Source of the DNA: Megaustenia siamemsis
Lineage: Eukaryota; Mollusca; Gastropoda; Stylommatophora; Ariophantidae
NCBI GenBank assembly: GCA_032433765.1
Contig: JAVIAB010000160.1
Coordinates: 17,182,049-17,246,048, forward strand
Direction of reading: 5' to 3'
DNA length: 64,000 nt
The position numbers and the translations under genes were made by a program. The notes under the pieces were generated by a model. That model made no database searches, was not told the origin of the DNA, and saw only the letters and a list, made by a program, of their open reading frames with translations. Of the stretch, positions 22,131 through 33,414 are shown in pieces. Within the stretch, counting starts at the first letter, position 1. Each line of letters opens with the position of its first letter.

Positions 22131-22714
22131 CAACCAGTCACCGTATCCAGTCAGCCGTGATATAGCTCAAGTATTTCCACACGTCACTATTAGATAAGCT
22201 TCAATATCTGTGTACAACCAGTCACCGTATCCAGTCAGCCGTGATATAGCTCAAGTATTTCCACACGTCACTATTAGATAAGCTTCAATGTCTGTGTACA
22301 ACCAGTCACCGTATCCAGTCAGCCGTGATATAGCTCAAGTATTTCCACACGTCACTATTAGATAAGCTTCAATGTCTGTGTACAACCAGTCACCGTATCC
22401 AGTCAGCCGTGATATAGCTCAAGTATTTCCACACGTCACTATTAGATAAGCTTCAATGTCTGTGTACAACCAGTCACCGTATCCAGTCAGCCGTGATATA
22501 GCTCAAGTATTTCCACACGTCACTATTAGATAAGCTTCAATGTCTGTGTATAACCAGTCACCGTATCCAGTCAGCCGTGATATAGCTCAAGTATTTCCAC
22601 ACGTCACTATTAGATAAGCTTCAATGTCTGTGTATAACCAGTCACCGTATCTAGTCAGCCGTGATATAGCTCAAGTATTTCCACACGTCACTATTAGATA
22701 AGCTTCAATGTCTG
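22131..22714. repeat. 84-bp x 7 satellite
   Basis: Units begin CAACCAGTCACCGTATCCAG at 22131, 22215, 22299, 22383, 22467, 22551 and 22635. They are nearly identical, and the last one breaks off in TCAATGTCTG. A single 26-base piece of the unit lies in inverted orientation at 36136-36161. Confidence 0.95.
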
Positions 22715-24028
22715 ACAATCAAACCTACTTCAACCATACATAGACATCTATTGACCTTGTGATGTGTATGGAAACTATAGGTAGGCCATTTCAGATGCTG
22801 CCTCCACGTTGCTATGACACCAGTAATTTGAACTAATAAAATGACTTACTTTATTTTTATCATGACGTATACGTTTTTGTATGACATGAGGAAAAAAATA
22901 CAAATCGCTCCGTTACATCACTGCACTAATATTTTATACAAGAGAAAAAAACTTAAACAAATTTGCATGAGATTTAGCAAAATCATTGTGTTTTTTATGA
23001 CTTGCAAATACAAATAACTAAGATACGATGATGCAACTATAATTGTGATAATTTATGGCTATAATTGATGGAACCATTCTGCATACCGTAAATTGCTGTG
23101 TTCTTTTGTTGCAAATTATCCGTGGAAAGGTCAAACCTAGAAGTTCGAGCGACCTATGGAAACAAAATGTGTGTGAGTTGTGGGTAAGAACCTTAGAATA
23201 GACGCGATTATATTTCTCCAGATGATATTGTTAATTTTTTTTTTAATTGGATGTTCTCTTTTCAAGATGAAATGACCTTGAAAGAAGAACGATATTACAA
23301 CATGAACATTTAAATCTAAGTGCTGCAATCAATACAAATGTCTATCTGGCGGGATAACGAAGGGAAGTCTATTTTGCTGCAAGGAGAAATGACCGCTTAG
23401 TGAATTTTTGTGTACAAGTAACATGCTAATGTGAACGTACTTGTAATCTATGTACTTGTTATACACGTCATGCGACCACTCGTCACGTCCTAGCCTCCTC
23501 AAGTGTTGAACACACCGTCCGTCTGCCGGTAGGGTTACCTCAGATTTATTATCGATGAATAGACAATGTTTGAGGGCTGATGTAGCGCTGATGTAAGGTG
23601 CTACAAGACAAAAAGAAAGTACACGGTTTGAACCACGTTAGGTGCGATCGAGTTATTTCCCCACTTCTGCTCTCAAAGTAATTAAAATTAGGTACCTAGA
23701 CCTGTTTATTTGTCCTGCTGCTGCTATATCGATTGTTTGTGATAGTTAATCAAATCAGATTGCATTAACTATAAAAGCAATTACGACTGAAAGATCTCAC
23801 TAATGAGATAAGTGGGCGGATATTTATTAAGAAGTACTTAATCCTATAGGAGATGAACTATAGTAATACAATTATGCATTAGAACGTGGTCCCCACTCTC
23901 TCATACAATACCCATCCTTCACTTCTATTTAAACTAATAATTTCTCTTTTTAAGATAAACATTACGTAATTAAAAAAAAAATTCGTATCTGTTTAAGTTT
24001 TCGTGTAATTTATCTAGAGCTGTAGACT
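22715..24028. other. AT-rich spacer, nothing recognised
   Basis: 1.3 kb between two satellite arrays without recognisable coding sequence, tRNA-like boxes or copies of other repeats in the window. Confidence 0.5.
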
Positions 24029-25385
24029 TATTGTGATGGTGTAAGCTGTCGATGTTTGTGATGGTGTAATCTGTGGATGTTTGTGATGGTGTAAGCTGTG
24101 GATGTTTGGGATGGTGTAAGCTGTGGATGTTTGGGATGGTCTAATCTGTGGATGTATGGGATGGTGTAAGCTGTGGATGTTTGTGATGGTGTGAGCTGTG
24201 GATGTTTGTGTTGGTGTAAGATGTGGATGTTTGTGATGGTGTAAGCTATGGATGTTTGTGATGGTGTAATCTGTGGATGTTTGGGATGGTGTAAGCTGTG
24301 GATGTTTGTGATGGTGTAATCTGTGGATGTTTGGGATGGTGTAAGCTGTGGATGTTTGTGATGGTGTAAGCTATGGATGTTTGGGATGGTGTAAGCTGTG
24401 GATGTTTGTGATGGTGTAAGCTGTGGATGTTTGTGTTGGTGTAAGATTTGGATGTTTGTGATGGTGTAAGCCATGGATGTTTATGATGGTGTAAGCTGTG
24501 AGCTGTGGATGTTTGTGATGGTGTAAACTGTGGATGTTTGTGATGGTGTAAGCTGTGAGCTGTGGATGTTTATGATGGTGTAAACTGTTGATGTTTGTGA
24601 TGGTGTAAGCTGTGGATGTTTGTGATGGTGCAAGCTGTGAATGTTTGTGATGGTGAATGCTATGGATGTTTGTGATGGTGTAAGCTGTGGATGTTTGTGA
24701 TGGTGTAAGCTGTGGGTGTTTGTGATGGTGCAAGCTGTGGACTATTTGTGATGGTGCAAGCTGTGGAAGTTTGTGATGGGGTAAGCTGTGGAAGTTTGTG
24801 ATGGTGTAAGCTGTGGATGTTTGTGATGGTGTAAGCTGTGGATGTTTGTGATGGTGTAAGCTGTGGGTGTTTGTGATGGTGCAAGCTGTGGACTATTTGT
24901 GATGGTGCAAGCTGTGGAAGTTTGTGATGGGGTAAGCTGTGGAAGTTTGTGATGGTGCAAGCTGTGGAAGTTTGTGATGGGTAAGCTGTGGAAGTTTGTG
25001 ATGGTGTAAGCTGTGGATGTTTGTGATGGTGTAAGCTGTGGATGTTTGTGATGGTGTAAGCTGTGGGTGTTTGTGATGGTGCAAGCTGTGGACTATTTGT
25101 GATGGGGTAAGCTGTGGAAGTTTGTGATGGGGTAAGCTGTGGACGTTTGTGATGGTGTAAGCTGTGGATGTTTGTGATGGTGTAAGCTGTGGGTGTTTGT
25201 GATGGTGCAAGCTGTGGACTATTTGTGATGGTGCAAGCTGTGGAAGTTTGTGATGGTGTAATCTGTTGACTATTTGTGATGGTGTAATCTGTGAACTATT
25301 TGTGATGGGGTAAGCTGTGGAAGTTTGTGATAGTGTAAGCTGTGGACTATTTGTGATGGTGTAAGCTGTGGATGTTCGTGATAGT
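24029..25385. repeat. 25-bp minisatellite, about 54 units
   Basis: The consensus is GTGATGGTGTAAGCTGTGGA plus TGTTT, with point variants and occasional unit-length changes. Because three units make 75 bp, the minus strand has long HHHKHPQLTPSQ-type frames. These are by-products of the repeat, not genes. The plus strand is G/T-rich and C-poor. Confidence 0.95.
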
Positions 25386-25387
25386 AG

Positions 25388-25502
25388 GGAGTATATTTTT
25401 TTTCAAACTACGAGTACAAAGCACACTGCTTCCAGCGGGAATCGAACATAGGTTGTTCGAAAATAGGTAGCCCACTCGAGTGATTTTCGCAGCTAGGCTA
25501 CC
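25388..25502 (-). mobile_element. SINE-2 head fragment
   Basis: The minus strand reads GGTAGCCTAGCTGCGAAAA (A-box-like) and GTTCGATTCCCGCTGGAAGC (B box), then GTACTCGTAGTT. It matches the head of the 41.06-kb copy and ends at the poly-C run. Confidence 0.8.
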
Positions 25503-25503
25503 G

Positions 25504-25522
25504 CCCCCCCCCCCCCCCCCCA
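25504..25522. repeat. Poly-C run of 19
   Basis: An uninterrupted run of 19 C beside the SINE-2 head. The stated length may be affected by sequencing or assembly error. Confidence 0.9.
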
Positions 25523-26339
25523 ATTGAAAGCAAACGAGGAAAGAAAGAAGAAGAAACGCCGAGTTTGTTTTTAACATGCCAAATGTTTTATGCGAAAAAT
25601 AATCAGAAATAAATCAATCGCTTCAGTCCAAACCGTTTTATTGTATCGGATATAAAAAGCCATTAGGTCACGCCAGTTATGAAATGGGAATTGCTAAAAG
25701 AATCCCATATTCGATTTGCGGATTTGATAAGTACGATATCAAAGCAGCAAGCACAAAGCCACAATGACCCTCAGTTTGCCAACCTTTCCCCGTGCTATCA
25801 ACGAAACGACTCATTAGGGACGTTTCTCATATCGTGGCTTGAAATCTTCGAGAAGGCTCACTCGTGAAAAGTCTAGAAACGAGGAGCAAACTACTCGTTA
25901 CTTCCGGCAATCGCTAGACAAGGGACATCATTAAGAGATCGATGTGCTTACTCATGACACGCGAGTTGTCGTCCCAAGCTGTGGCGCCACTGTGAGGTCA
26001 CGACAACCCAGAACGTGAAGGTCTCGTAGTTAATTTTGACTCCACTTTATTTCTTACAGTGCAGATCAAATTCACTTCAAACATTGACACTATAGCTCAT
26101 GCAAAATTACTACTGACTAAAGTTTATATATACTGCTACAGCGCGTCACCCCCTTCTCCACACCCCACACCCTTTTTTCTTACTAGGACTTGTATAAATT
26201 TCTACTGTGCCAATCATTCTAAATGAGACATTAAGCTCAAGCTTTATCCAAAACTGCTACTGACGTTCAGTCTAGTTTATATTACTCGTGTCTTAATTTT
26301 GTTCTAAGGAAACTAAATGAAATAAATTACACCTCTTTG
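25523..26339. other. Spacer, nothing recognised
   Basis: Short open frames only (up to 62 codons). No repeat copy was identified. Confidence 0.45.
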
Positions 26340-26640
26340 GGGCTTGCAGATTCAAAGCGGGCTTTGGTGGTGTTTTCAAGAGCGAACCGACTCCGGTCAT
26401 CCGTGAAGTGAGAGCTAATTTAAACAACTCGGAGGGCCACTATGGTGAGGAAGAATTGAAATGGACTACAATAGGTTTACAGGCATCACGAGAAATGTCT
26501 CCTCCATATCCCCGGAAACGATCACCCAACTGTCTCATCGTTTCACCAATGTAGGTATTACAACAACAATGGCATATGATCATTGTATTTGATTGTGAAG
26601 GAAACAGAGATGAATTCCATCTTTATTTTTAAATTGCAGT
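26340..26640 (-). pseudogene. Penelope-like element GIY-YIG endonuclease fragment
   Basis: The minus strand reads SNTMIICHCCCNTYIGETMR, then QLGDRFRGYGGDISRDACKP, then VVHFNSSS and a stop, followed by SELFKLALTSRMTGVG. The spacing I-x-C...C..(T)YIGET.R.L.DRF......H-F-N is the pattern of GIY-YIG endonuclease domains in Penelope-like retroelements, with the YIG and RF/R residues retained. Such domains nick target DNA for retroelement insertion. The in-frame stop and the lack of any adjacent reverse transcriptase show a dead remnant. No ATG-initiated frame of useful length covers it. Confidence 0.78.
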
Positions 26641-26919
26641 AGGCTGACCTGGTTAGTAGTGGCAATTATATCAAGACGGATATTACACATTTGTTGATAT
26701 CAAGGTAAAACACCCGCATAGCGATGAATAACTTTGCTCTATCGGCTATGAAATAACAAATTGTGAACGATCGAACGCATCCAAATGAAGGAAAGGGGGA
26801 AAAAGTCGCGTTTTTATGTTTGAACAGAGATTCGGTTGTTTTAGATTTTGACTGCGGTAAAGTTATCCAAGTTAGGACAATTGTATCTGGAGAAGAGTGG
26901 GACGAGGAGGTGAGAGTAC

Positions 26920-27585
26920 GGCCTTGGGCGTCTTGACAGACGGTTGATAGCAAGTAACCATGACAAGTCAGTAGTTTGGTAAATTTGGCTGTCTTATGTT
27001 GGATGTTATTCTTGCTGAACAGCTTCTCTCGTGGCTGAATCTGCCAATATTGGATAGATAAATCCGGTCAAAGAACGAATAAGATTTATTCGTAGTGTCT
27101 GGCCTCGTCTCTATTCTACTGCACCTTTTGTCTTCTTTATTTGATATCAGCACTGTCTTGAAATATGATGTGCCATGTTTTATTTTTGCTCTCTCCATGT
27201 GCTATGATCTGCAGCCAGATTTCCCCAGTTTCTTTCACTGATAGAAAATCCCCTCAAGGAAGCCCTATAAACATCCTTGTATCTCAGCACTGGTCTGTCC
27301 TTTGGTCTCTTTCCATCCTTAAAGTCGCCATACAATATTTGTTTGGGAATACGATTGTTTGCCATTCTTCTTACATAACCCAGCCACCTTAGACTACGAC
27401 TCCTAAGTGTTGCCATGATTGATGAGAGTTGGTTTCGTTGTAAGACATTAGCGTTCGTTACTTTGTTCTGTCGTTTAATGTTCATAATCTTACGAAGTCA
27501 ACGTGAAAACTGTTTAACCTTTTCTCCTGACCTGCATAGGTAGTCCAAATGTTTGATCCGTATAAAAGATGAGAGTGTATCTTCG
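26920..27585 (-). mobile_element. LINE-D 3' end with a single RYKDV unit
   Basis: The minus strand reads MNIKRQNKVTNANVLQRNQL, then LRWLGYVRRMANNRIPKQIL, then YGDFKDGKRPKDRPVLRYKD, then VYRASLRGFSISERNWGNLA. After a frame change the tail ends IGRFSHERSCSARITSNIRQ, which resembles the zinc-finger-like tail (C..C...IGL.SH.R.C) known from this LINE type. The first cysteine pair is not visible. This unexpanded copy is the reference for the 18-unit array at 12.8 kb. Confidence 0.85.
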
Positions 27586-27974
27586 AGAAATGAGTGCAGC
27601 AACAGGATGGCAGGTTTCGAGTTTAAATGGAAGCGAAAGATCCAACATTTGCTGAATCTGATCTAAAACGTCAACATCTTGACCCCAACATGCAGAAAGT
27701 TGCATAACCTTTCATGTTGTTGCATGACTTGTTTCATTCGAAAATTTTCAAGAAAATAAAAAATTAGCAGTTGACATGAAATTAAAATTTAAAAAAAAAC
27801 ACGGAGATGGCATTCTCGAGAAAGATCTTCAAAAATTAATTGAACACACAAATGTGGGAAAATGAGAATGTATCGAATAAGTGTCAGAACGAGACAACCT
27901 CATTCATCTCTTGAATGTCATGCCATAAAGAATGTTTAGTTACCGTTCTGTGGACGCAGTTACGAGATAGAGTA
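27586..27974. other. Spacer, nothing recognised
   Basis: AT-rich DNA with no motif recognised. Confidence 0.45.
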
Positions 27975-28125
27975 GTTGAAAGACACAACATCCACAGAAG
28001 AAGACAAAGAAGGACAGACGCGGCTAACTGGACAGTCGAGAATGCATAGCAAAAATAAAACAACAGCCTTTCCAATAAGAGAAAATTTAGAAAGAGAGAA
28101 ATGGAGAAACGTGATCGAGTGAGAT
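27975..28125 (+). mobile_element. LINE-F C-terminal relic
   Basis: The reading RRRQRRTDAANWTVENA is followed, in a shifted frame, by TAFPIRENLEREKWRNVIE. This matches the common LINE tail pattern R-x-R-R-x-x-D...W-T...A..R.KWR. It is short and broken, so family assignment is tentative. Confidence 0.5.
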
Positions 28126-28281
28126 ATATTCTTTACATTATTTATCTGTATTTTATGACAGAGATGAAGGTTGAAATCTTTTCTACTTCTAAGTAGAGAT
28201 AAATAAGCAAATGTATGTTTCATGAACTTAAAACGTGCACAATTTGTCAACTGTGTGTGCGTGTTTGTGACACACACAAAT

Positions 28282-29455
28282 ATCATCATCATCATGTGCC
28301 ATACCGGTTGGCGTAGGCGATTATGTCCTCTCACAATCTTCTATCCACAGTACATCGTATCAATTCTGTTGACTGTTTTCCATGCCATGACATCAAGCTA
28401 AATAGTATTTTGTCTCTTTATCGTCCGCGATCTCTCCTTCCTTGTATTTTGCCAGTTGTGACTAAGTACTCTAACTTTTTTCTTCTCATGATGTGCCCGA
28501 AAAATGTTGATTGTTTCTTCCCGATGTTTTTTTTAGAAGCTCCCTTTTTGTGTTGGTCACTTTGAGAATTTCCTAATTGGTCTCTTTAGCTGTCCAAGAA
28601 ACTTTCAACATTCTACGGAGAAATCCCATCTCTTTGACCTCTAATTGTCTTTTCATCTGTGTGTTTTATCTGTTTTGATTATGTTTCGATATTCCAATTG
28701 TTTACGATGAATGATGATATCGTATGACAGGGAACAGTTGGCTGTTTACTTTCTGTGCGGTTTCGCCTTATGTCTTTTGACGTGTGCTGAGACTGCTATG
28801 ATGGGGACTACAGCTACCTCTCTTTGTTAGGGAGATGAGTTGGTAATTCGGATGATTCCACTGGCACGGGCAGTTGAGCAATTATGGATTTTAATTCGTT
28901 TGCAGTGATACCGGAGCCTTCCATAACCAAAGAACCAATGTCTTTTCATTTGTTTGTTTACTGTCCATGATTCGCTTCCATAGGTCATAATTGGCTCAAT
29001 ATAGCACCAATGAACTCTATTTCACCTTTCTATTGACATATTGACATAGATTTGTTGCAGAAGACGTTTTTCATTTTCTGAAATGCTATTTTGGTCTGAG
29101 CTATTCTGCTTTGCATTTCTGTGATGCATCTTCCATCTCAAGTTATTATTGTGCCCAAGTATTTGACGCGTTGCACTTGTTTCAGATTTGTCCTGTTTAT
29201 TTTTATGCTGCATGATGGTGATGATTGTTTCTTCGATATGACCATTACTTCTGTTTTCTTACTATTCAGACTGAGACCTTTCTTGATGCATTCTTTTACT
29301 ATTATGTCTATCATTTCTTGTTGTTCATTCTCTGCCTTTGCTATTAAGACGATTTCATCTCCATATCGCAAATTGTTTATGTTTTAACCGTTGACTTCAA
29401 TTCCTTTTATATCTTTTCTTGATCTCATAATATTTTCGCTATAAAGTGAATATAC
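28282..29455 (-). mobile_element. LINE-C reverse-transcriptase fragment, interrupted
   Basis: The 3' tail (ATC)n is at 28282. On the minus strand the distal ORF ends in the same YANRYGT-type C-terminus. Upstream are KGLSLNSKKTEVMVISKKQS and VKYLGTIIT. At the catalytic position the sequence is NLRYGDEIVLIA, so YADD has become YGDE (29354-29365). The copy is split by a 276-bp insertion (28661-28936). Its 5' end stops just before the 21-bp array at 29.52 kb. Confidence 0.88.
28661..28936. mobile_element. Unknown 276-bp insertion in LINE-C
   Basis: A 17-base sequence (ATTGTCTTTTCATCTGT at 28644-28660) recurs with two mismatches at 28937-28953. Removing one copy plus the insert restores the LINE-C alignment. 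The insert has no reading frame of note, no clear Pol III boxes and no second copy in the window. Confidence 0.75.
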
Positions 29456-29519
29456 ACATAAACATATCACAAATGCAATCGCCGATAAATAAAAAACCAG
29501 CCATTATATAAACATTTTA

Positions 29520-29880
29520 ATGTAAATAATAAATAATGAAATGTTAAAATTAAATAGTGAAATGTTAAAATTAAATAGTGAAATGTAAATAATAAATAGT
29601 GAAATGTTAAAAATAAATAGTGAAATGTTAAAAACAAATAATGAAATGTTAAAAATAAATAATGAAATGTTAAAATTAAATGGTGAAATGTTAAGAATAA
29701 ATAGTGAAATATTAAAAATAAATAGTGAAATGTTAAAAATAAATAGTGAAATGTTAAAAACAAATAATGAAATGTTAAAAATAAATAGTTAAATGTTAAA
29801 ATAAATAGTGAAATATTAAGAATAAATAGTGAAATGTTAAAAATAAATAATGAAATGTTAAAAACAAATAATGAAATGAG
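29520..29880. repeat. 21-bp minisatellite, about 17 units
   Basis: The unit is GAAATGTTAAAAATAAATAG plus T/A, with a few one-base variants and two shorter units. Its period is a multiple of three, so open frames appear on both strands (FHYLFLT repeats on minus). These are not genes. Confidence 0.95.
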
Positions 29881-30349
29881 CACACTTCAGACAACGGCAA
29901 GATACGGGGTAAATAATACATTGGGCCTTTTTGTGTTTTGGGGCATGTAGCAGCAGGGGAGAGAACTGTCTTAGCAAGCCCAGGTGGCTATATAAGGGTT
30001 AGACTCGTCTAATCGAAGCTCAATGAACAATTTCCAAACTGGGAAATAGACTCTATCGATCCATCAATCAAGCTAGACCAGGCTTGTAAAGGATAAAACG
30101 TTCAGGGAAATGTGGTCTGGGGGTTAAGAAGTGGGGAAAAGCAAGGGCGTAGATTAGATTTCACTTAGGAGGGGTTTTGTGAGAATCAGACAATCAGTGG
30201 CGTAGCGGTTAGAATTCTGATCCAGTGGTAAAGTGAGTAGATAATAATGAAAGTTCCCGCTACGTCTAGCGGCGTTAGTAGCGGTATTACATTGCGCCGC
30301 CTTGCCATCCTGGAGAAGCTATCTGGTACAATTTTAATTGTAAGTTGAA
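29881..30349. other. Spacer with no assigned feature
   Basis: Unique-looking DNA. GTGGCGTAGCGGTTAGAATT near 30195 looks A-box-like, but no B box follows at the expected distance. Confidence 0.4.
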
Positions 30350-31290
30350 TATACTTCAAAGACGTGTCGGTGTATACACTTATAGATTACATGATATCTT
30401 TATCAACAACTATAAACTTGATATGGTGCAGCAGTATGGCGACCTGAGATCTATCAACAACAACAAAGTATCTTTACAAACAGAAATTGAACCCTCATTG
30501 GTAAAGCTGCTACGATAATCGCCCACCTTTCTAAACGCGGTTGGGAAAACAGCAATCTGGCAACTAAAATAAAAGGCAGCTTGTTAAAACAACTGAATCA
30601 CCAGTACTTGTTTGTATGGTAGCGTTTCATAGGCAATTTATGTAAAACAAGTAAGTAAAAGTAAAGAACCCCGTCACGCCAAATGACATATAGGGAATAT
30701 GGTGTTAGTGACCATAAATTCTACAGACCTTCAGCACATGATTTTTGGGGTAATGTGGTCGGTATTACGCCCGTGCCGCTTTACTTTCCTAGAAAAAATC
30801 CGGTACCCATTTAAGGCTGGGTGAACCCGGAAGACGTCGGTTGGGATCGAACCCTACCTCTTGTCCTTTGTAGTCCAGTTCACTAATCACTATGCTATCG
30901 CGGCACCCATGCAAAGCAAGAGAAAAGACTAATTGTTTTCCACGTGAGAAGTCAGTGCTGTGTTTTTGGTGTCACCTGGAAGGACAAAAGTAACAAACGT
31001 GAAAGTCCTCACACCAGAACGTTTACACACTGCTCAAACAACGTTGGTTACTCTGGCTTGGTCGCTTACACCGTATAAAAGATGACCGCATTCATAAAGA
31101 CATACTTTACGGGCATCTGGCAGATGGCAAAGGAATTATTAGGCGCCCACAATTTCGATTTATAGACGAGTGTAAACGTGACATGAAGACTGAATATAAT
31201 CCCTGCAGCCTGGGAAGAGATAGCTGCAGACCGCAATCTTTGCAAACACACTCTAAAGCTCCCACTCAAGCAAGATGTAGACTGATTCAT
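30350..31290 (+). mobile_element. LINE-D-type reverse-transcriptase relic interrupted by SINE-1
   Basis: Left of the SINE the frames read VSLQTEIE, then GKAATIIAHLSKRGWENSNL, then ATKIKG and QYLFVW, the region after the YADD/YLG blocks. Right of it they read RLIVFHVRS, then VFGVTWKDK, then LLWLGRLHRIKDDRIHKDIL, YGHLADGKGI, and RRPQFRFIDECKRDMKTEYN. The motif order matches one continuous copy once the SINE at 30652-30908 is removed. Several frameshifts make it a pseudogene. Its sequence is more diverged than the two LINE-D copies on the minus strand. Confidence 0.78.
30652..30908 (-). mobile_element. SINE-1 (single head) with imperfect TSD
   Basis: A complete module 2 head and body. The flanks ATGTAAAACAAG (30640-30651) and ATGCAAAGCAAG (30909-30920) match at 10 of 12 bases. 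It is inserted in the LINE-D-type relic. Confidence 0.9.
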
Positions 31291-31384
31291 AGAAAAAGAA
31301 TACACGAAGAAAGAAAAGAAAAAAAACATTTTCTAGGGGCGCTGAAAAATCCATAGTCAAATTATGACTGACGGAGACTACTAT

Positions 31385-31425
31385 ATATATATATGTGTGT
31401 GTGTGTGTGCATGTGTGTGTATTTA
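31385..31425. repeat. (TA)n(TG)n microsatellite
   Basis: A short TA run followed by a TG run. Confidence 0.9.
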
Positions 31426-31807
31426 TGCTTAATTTTCTGGGCACGCGATTGTAAAAGATAGTGAACATGCTGACAAACTTGTCAGCTTGTCTGATCCTGA
31501 CTGAGGACGTATCATGGATCGCGTTGACATTCTGAATAACCTAGAGGACGCTGGATAAAGAAAAAAAAAAACTTAAAAAAAATTACTCACAATCAGCAAC
31601 CGCGAACAGACAGTAAGAGTATTATGTCAATGTGTGAGACATCAGACGAGAGCGCAACACAGGAATCCAAAGAAGACTGATTAACATACAGAACACATAT
31701 ATCGTTGGTAGTTATACGTTCAGGGATCCACTGTGTTGGAGTTCTGAGCACTAATGGTAGTGTCTGATGTGCAATGAAATTAACCTATAGATTAAATTAA
31801 TCTAAAC
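31426..31807. other. Spacer, nothing recognised
   Basis: No repeat copy or reading frame was identified. Confidence 0.45.
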
Positions 31808-31820
31808 TATATTCGCGCGG

Positions 31821-32078
31821 AGCCGTGATAGCTCAGTGGTCAGTGAACTGGACTACAAAAGACAAGAGGTAGGGTTCGATCCCAACCGACGGTTTCCAGA
31901 GGTTTACCCAGTCTTTAATGGGTAAAGGATTTTTTTTCTGGGAAAGTAAAGCGGCACGGGCGTAATACCGACCACATTACCCCAAAAATCATGTGCTGAA
32001 GGTCTATAAAATTGATGGTCACTAACACCATATTCCCTATACACCACTTGGCGTGATGGGGGTACTTTACTTTACTTT
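31821..32078 (+). mobile_element. SINE-1 (single head) with perfect 13-bp TSD
   Basis: TATATTCGCGCGG at 31808-31820 is repeated exactly at 32079-32091. The head has TAGCTCAGTGGTCAG and GGTTCGATCCC. The body ends in GGTACTTTACTTTACTTT. It is a full single-head copy with few changes. Confidence 0.95.
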
Positions 32079-32091
32079 TATATTCGCGCGG

Positions 32092-32537
32092 GTATATTTG
32101 CCCCCCCCCCCTCTCTAATTTTAGCGTGGCTCTAATATTTGCAGACTGTCAAAGAGCCCTTGACATCTTGTGCCCACTTTTTGTAGTTAGTTCCTCTAGC
32201 GGCTTGCTTTCTACGTACTATGCCTTGAGTTACTGTTCTTTCAATAGTTATTGCTACATTTCAAATGGCCATGTCAGTTTTCCTTGTTTAATGAAATCAC
32301 TGACTAGTTTTGTCTTTCTTTATTTTCAATTCCCTTTGGGGGTTTTTAATGGTAATTTTTGTCCAGACAAAACATTTGGACAATTATTATGTTGCACTTT
32401 ATCTCACGTGAATGTTTTATTTTTACTTTCTAGCTGTCTGAGAGTTAGTGTCTGGGTGTCGCGATTCGACAAGTGCTCTAAGCAGCCCAGGATTTATAAA
32501 ATAGTTGCTGTCATGCCTAAATTTATTTGTATTCGTT
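32092..32537. other. Spacer with an uncharacterised open frame
   Basis: A plus-strand frame from 32126 runs for about 140 codons before entering the LINE-B copy at 32547. The upstream part (MALIFADCQRALDILCPLFV...) is rich in hydrophobic residues and I do not recognise it. I regard it as chance. Confidence 0.4.
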
Positions 32538-32546
32538 ATAATCTTT

Positions 32547-32963
32547 ATATATTTCTGTATGGTGCAGAAACATGGACATTAGACAAGAAAACAGAACAGA
32601 AAATTGAAGCCTTTGAAATGTGGATTTATAGAAGAATAGGTAGAATTGGATGGAAAGAAAAGATAACAAACGATGAAGTTTTAAAACTGAAAATAAAAAG
32701 AGAACTAAACTAAATACAATTAAGACAAGACAAATGGGATTTTTGGGGCACGTTAAAAGACACAACAGCCTACTAAAAGTAATATTGAAATGGAAAATAC
32801 AAGGTAAAAGAGGCAGATGCAGACCAAGACTAACATGGACGAGTAACATCAAAAGATGGACAAGTCAATCTATGTCAGCCTGCACCATCAAAGCAAGAAA
32901 CAGAGTAGAATGGTCATCTATTGTAGCCAACCTTCGTTGCGGAGAAGGCACTCATTGATGATG
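32547..32963 (+). mobile_element. LINE-B 5'-truncated insertion with 9-bp TSD
   Basis: ATAATCTTT lies at 32538-32546 and 32964-32972. The reading is LYGAETWTLDKKTEQKIEAF, then RRIGRIGWKEKITNDEVLKL, then GHVKRHNSLLKVILKWKIQG, and the end LRCGEGTH followed by TGA TGA TGA TAA. The frame is broken once near 32712. It is a typical target-primed, 5'-truncated copy. Confidence 0.9.
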
Positions 32964-32999
32964 ATAATCTTTGGGAGGCACTTACAACTCTCTTCTTGA

Positions 33000-33414
33000 T
33001 CTCAAATAAACAATCTCTTTTGTTTGTGTTGAGTGACCCAATCATCTGGTGCCATGCCGATTGGCGTAGTGACGCTCCGTGGCAGCGAACCTTTTGATGG
33101 TGATAACTAATGTTTGAAACTCTCCTCCCCTAATATCTGTTGAATTACGCCCCTGCTATAAATGGAATGAAGGCCGATGCTGGACCGTCACTCGGGGCCA
33201 GTAGCGGCTAAGATTTGATTTTGAACACATTCGCCAAACATTAGTCTTCGATAATCTCATCATTATCATGTGTTGTGAATGTGTGATTCCTGTTTGTATA
33301 TTTTAGTGCTTTGGTCTATTATTGATTGAAGCCGCATGATTGCTAAATAGATGAATGTCCATTCCATTCCTGATAGGGTGACAATGTTTTATTTTGGAGG
33401 TAGAATAAAATTAT
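33000..33414. other. Spacer with short LINE-tail-like hybrid
   Basis: At 33047-33105, GTGCCATGCCGATTGGCGTAG (LINE-C 3' end, minus) is followed by GACGCTCCGTGGCAGC.AACC (LINE-B-like, plus). The rest is unassigned. Confidence 0.4.

Noticed and set aside
22131..22714. CRISPR-like array with 84-bp period
   Set aside because: The full 84 bp is repeated with no variable spacer part.
24028..25210. Long minus-strand frames with HHHKHPQLTPSQTS repeats
   Set aside because: They follow from the 25-bp minisatellite; frames shift and restart with unit-length changes and there is no non-repeat domain.
32126..32713. 195-codon frame beginning MALIFADCQRALDI
   Set aside because: The second part is a TSD-bounded LINE-B insertion, so the frame is a chance fusion of unrelated sequence with a retroelement.
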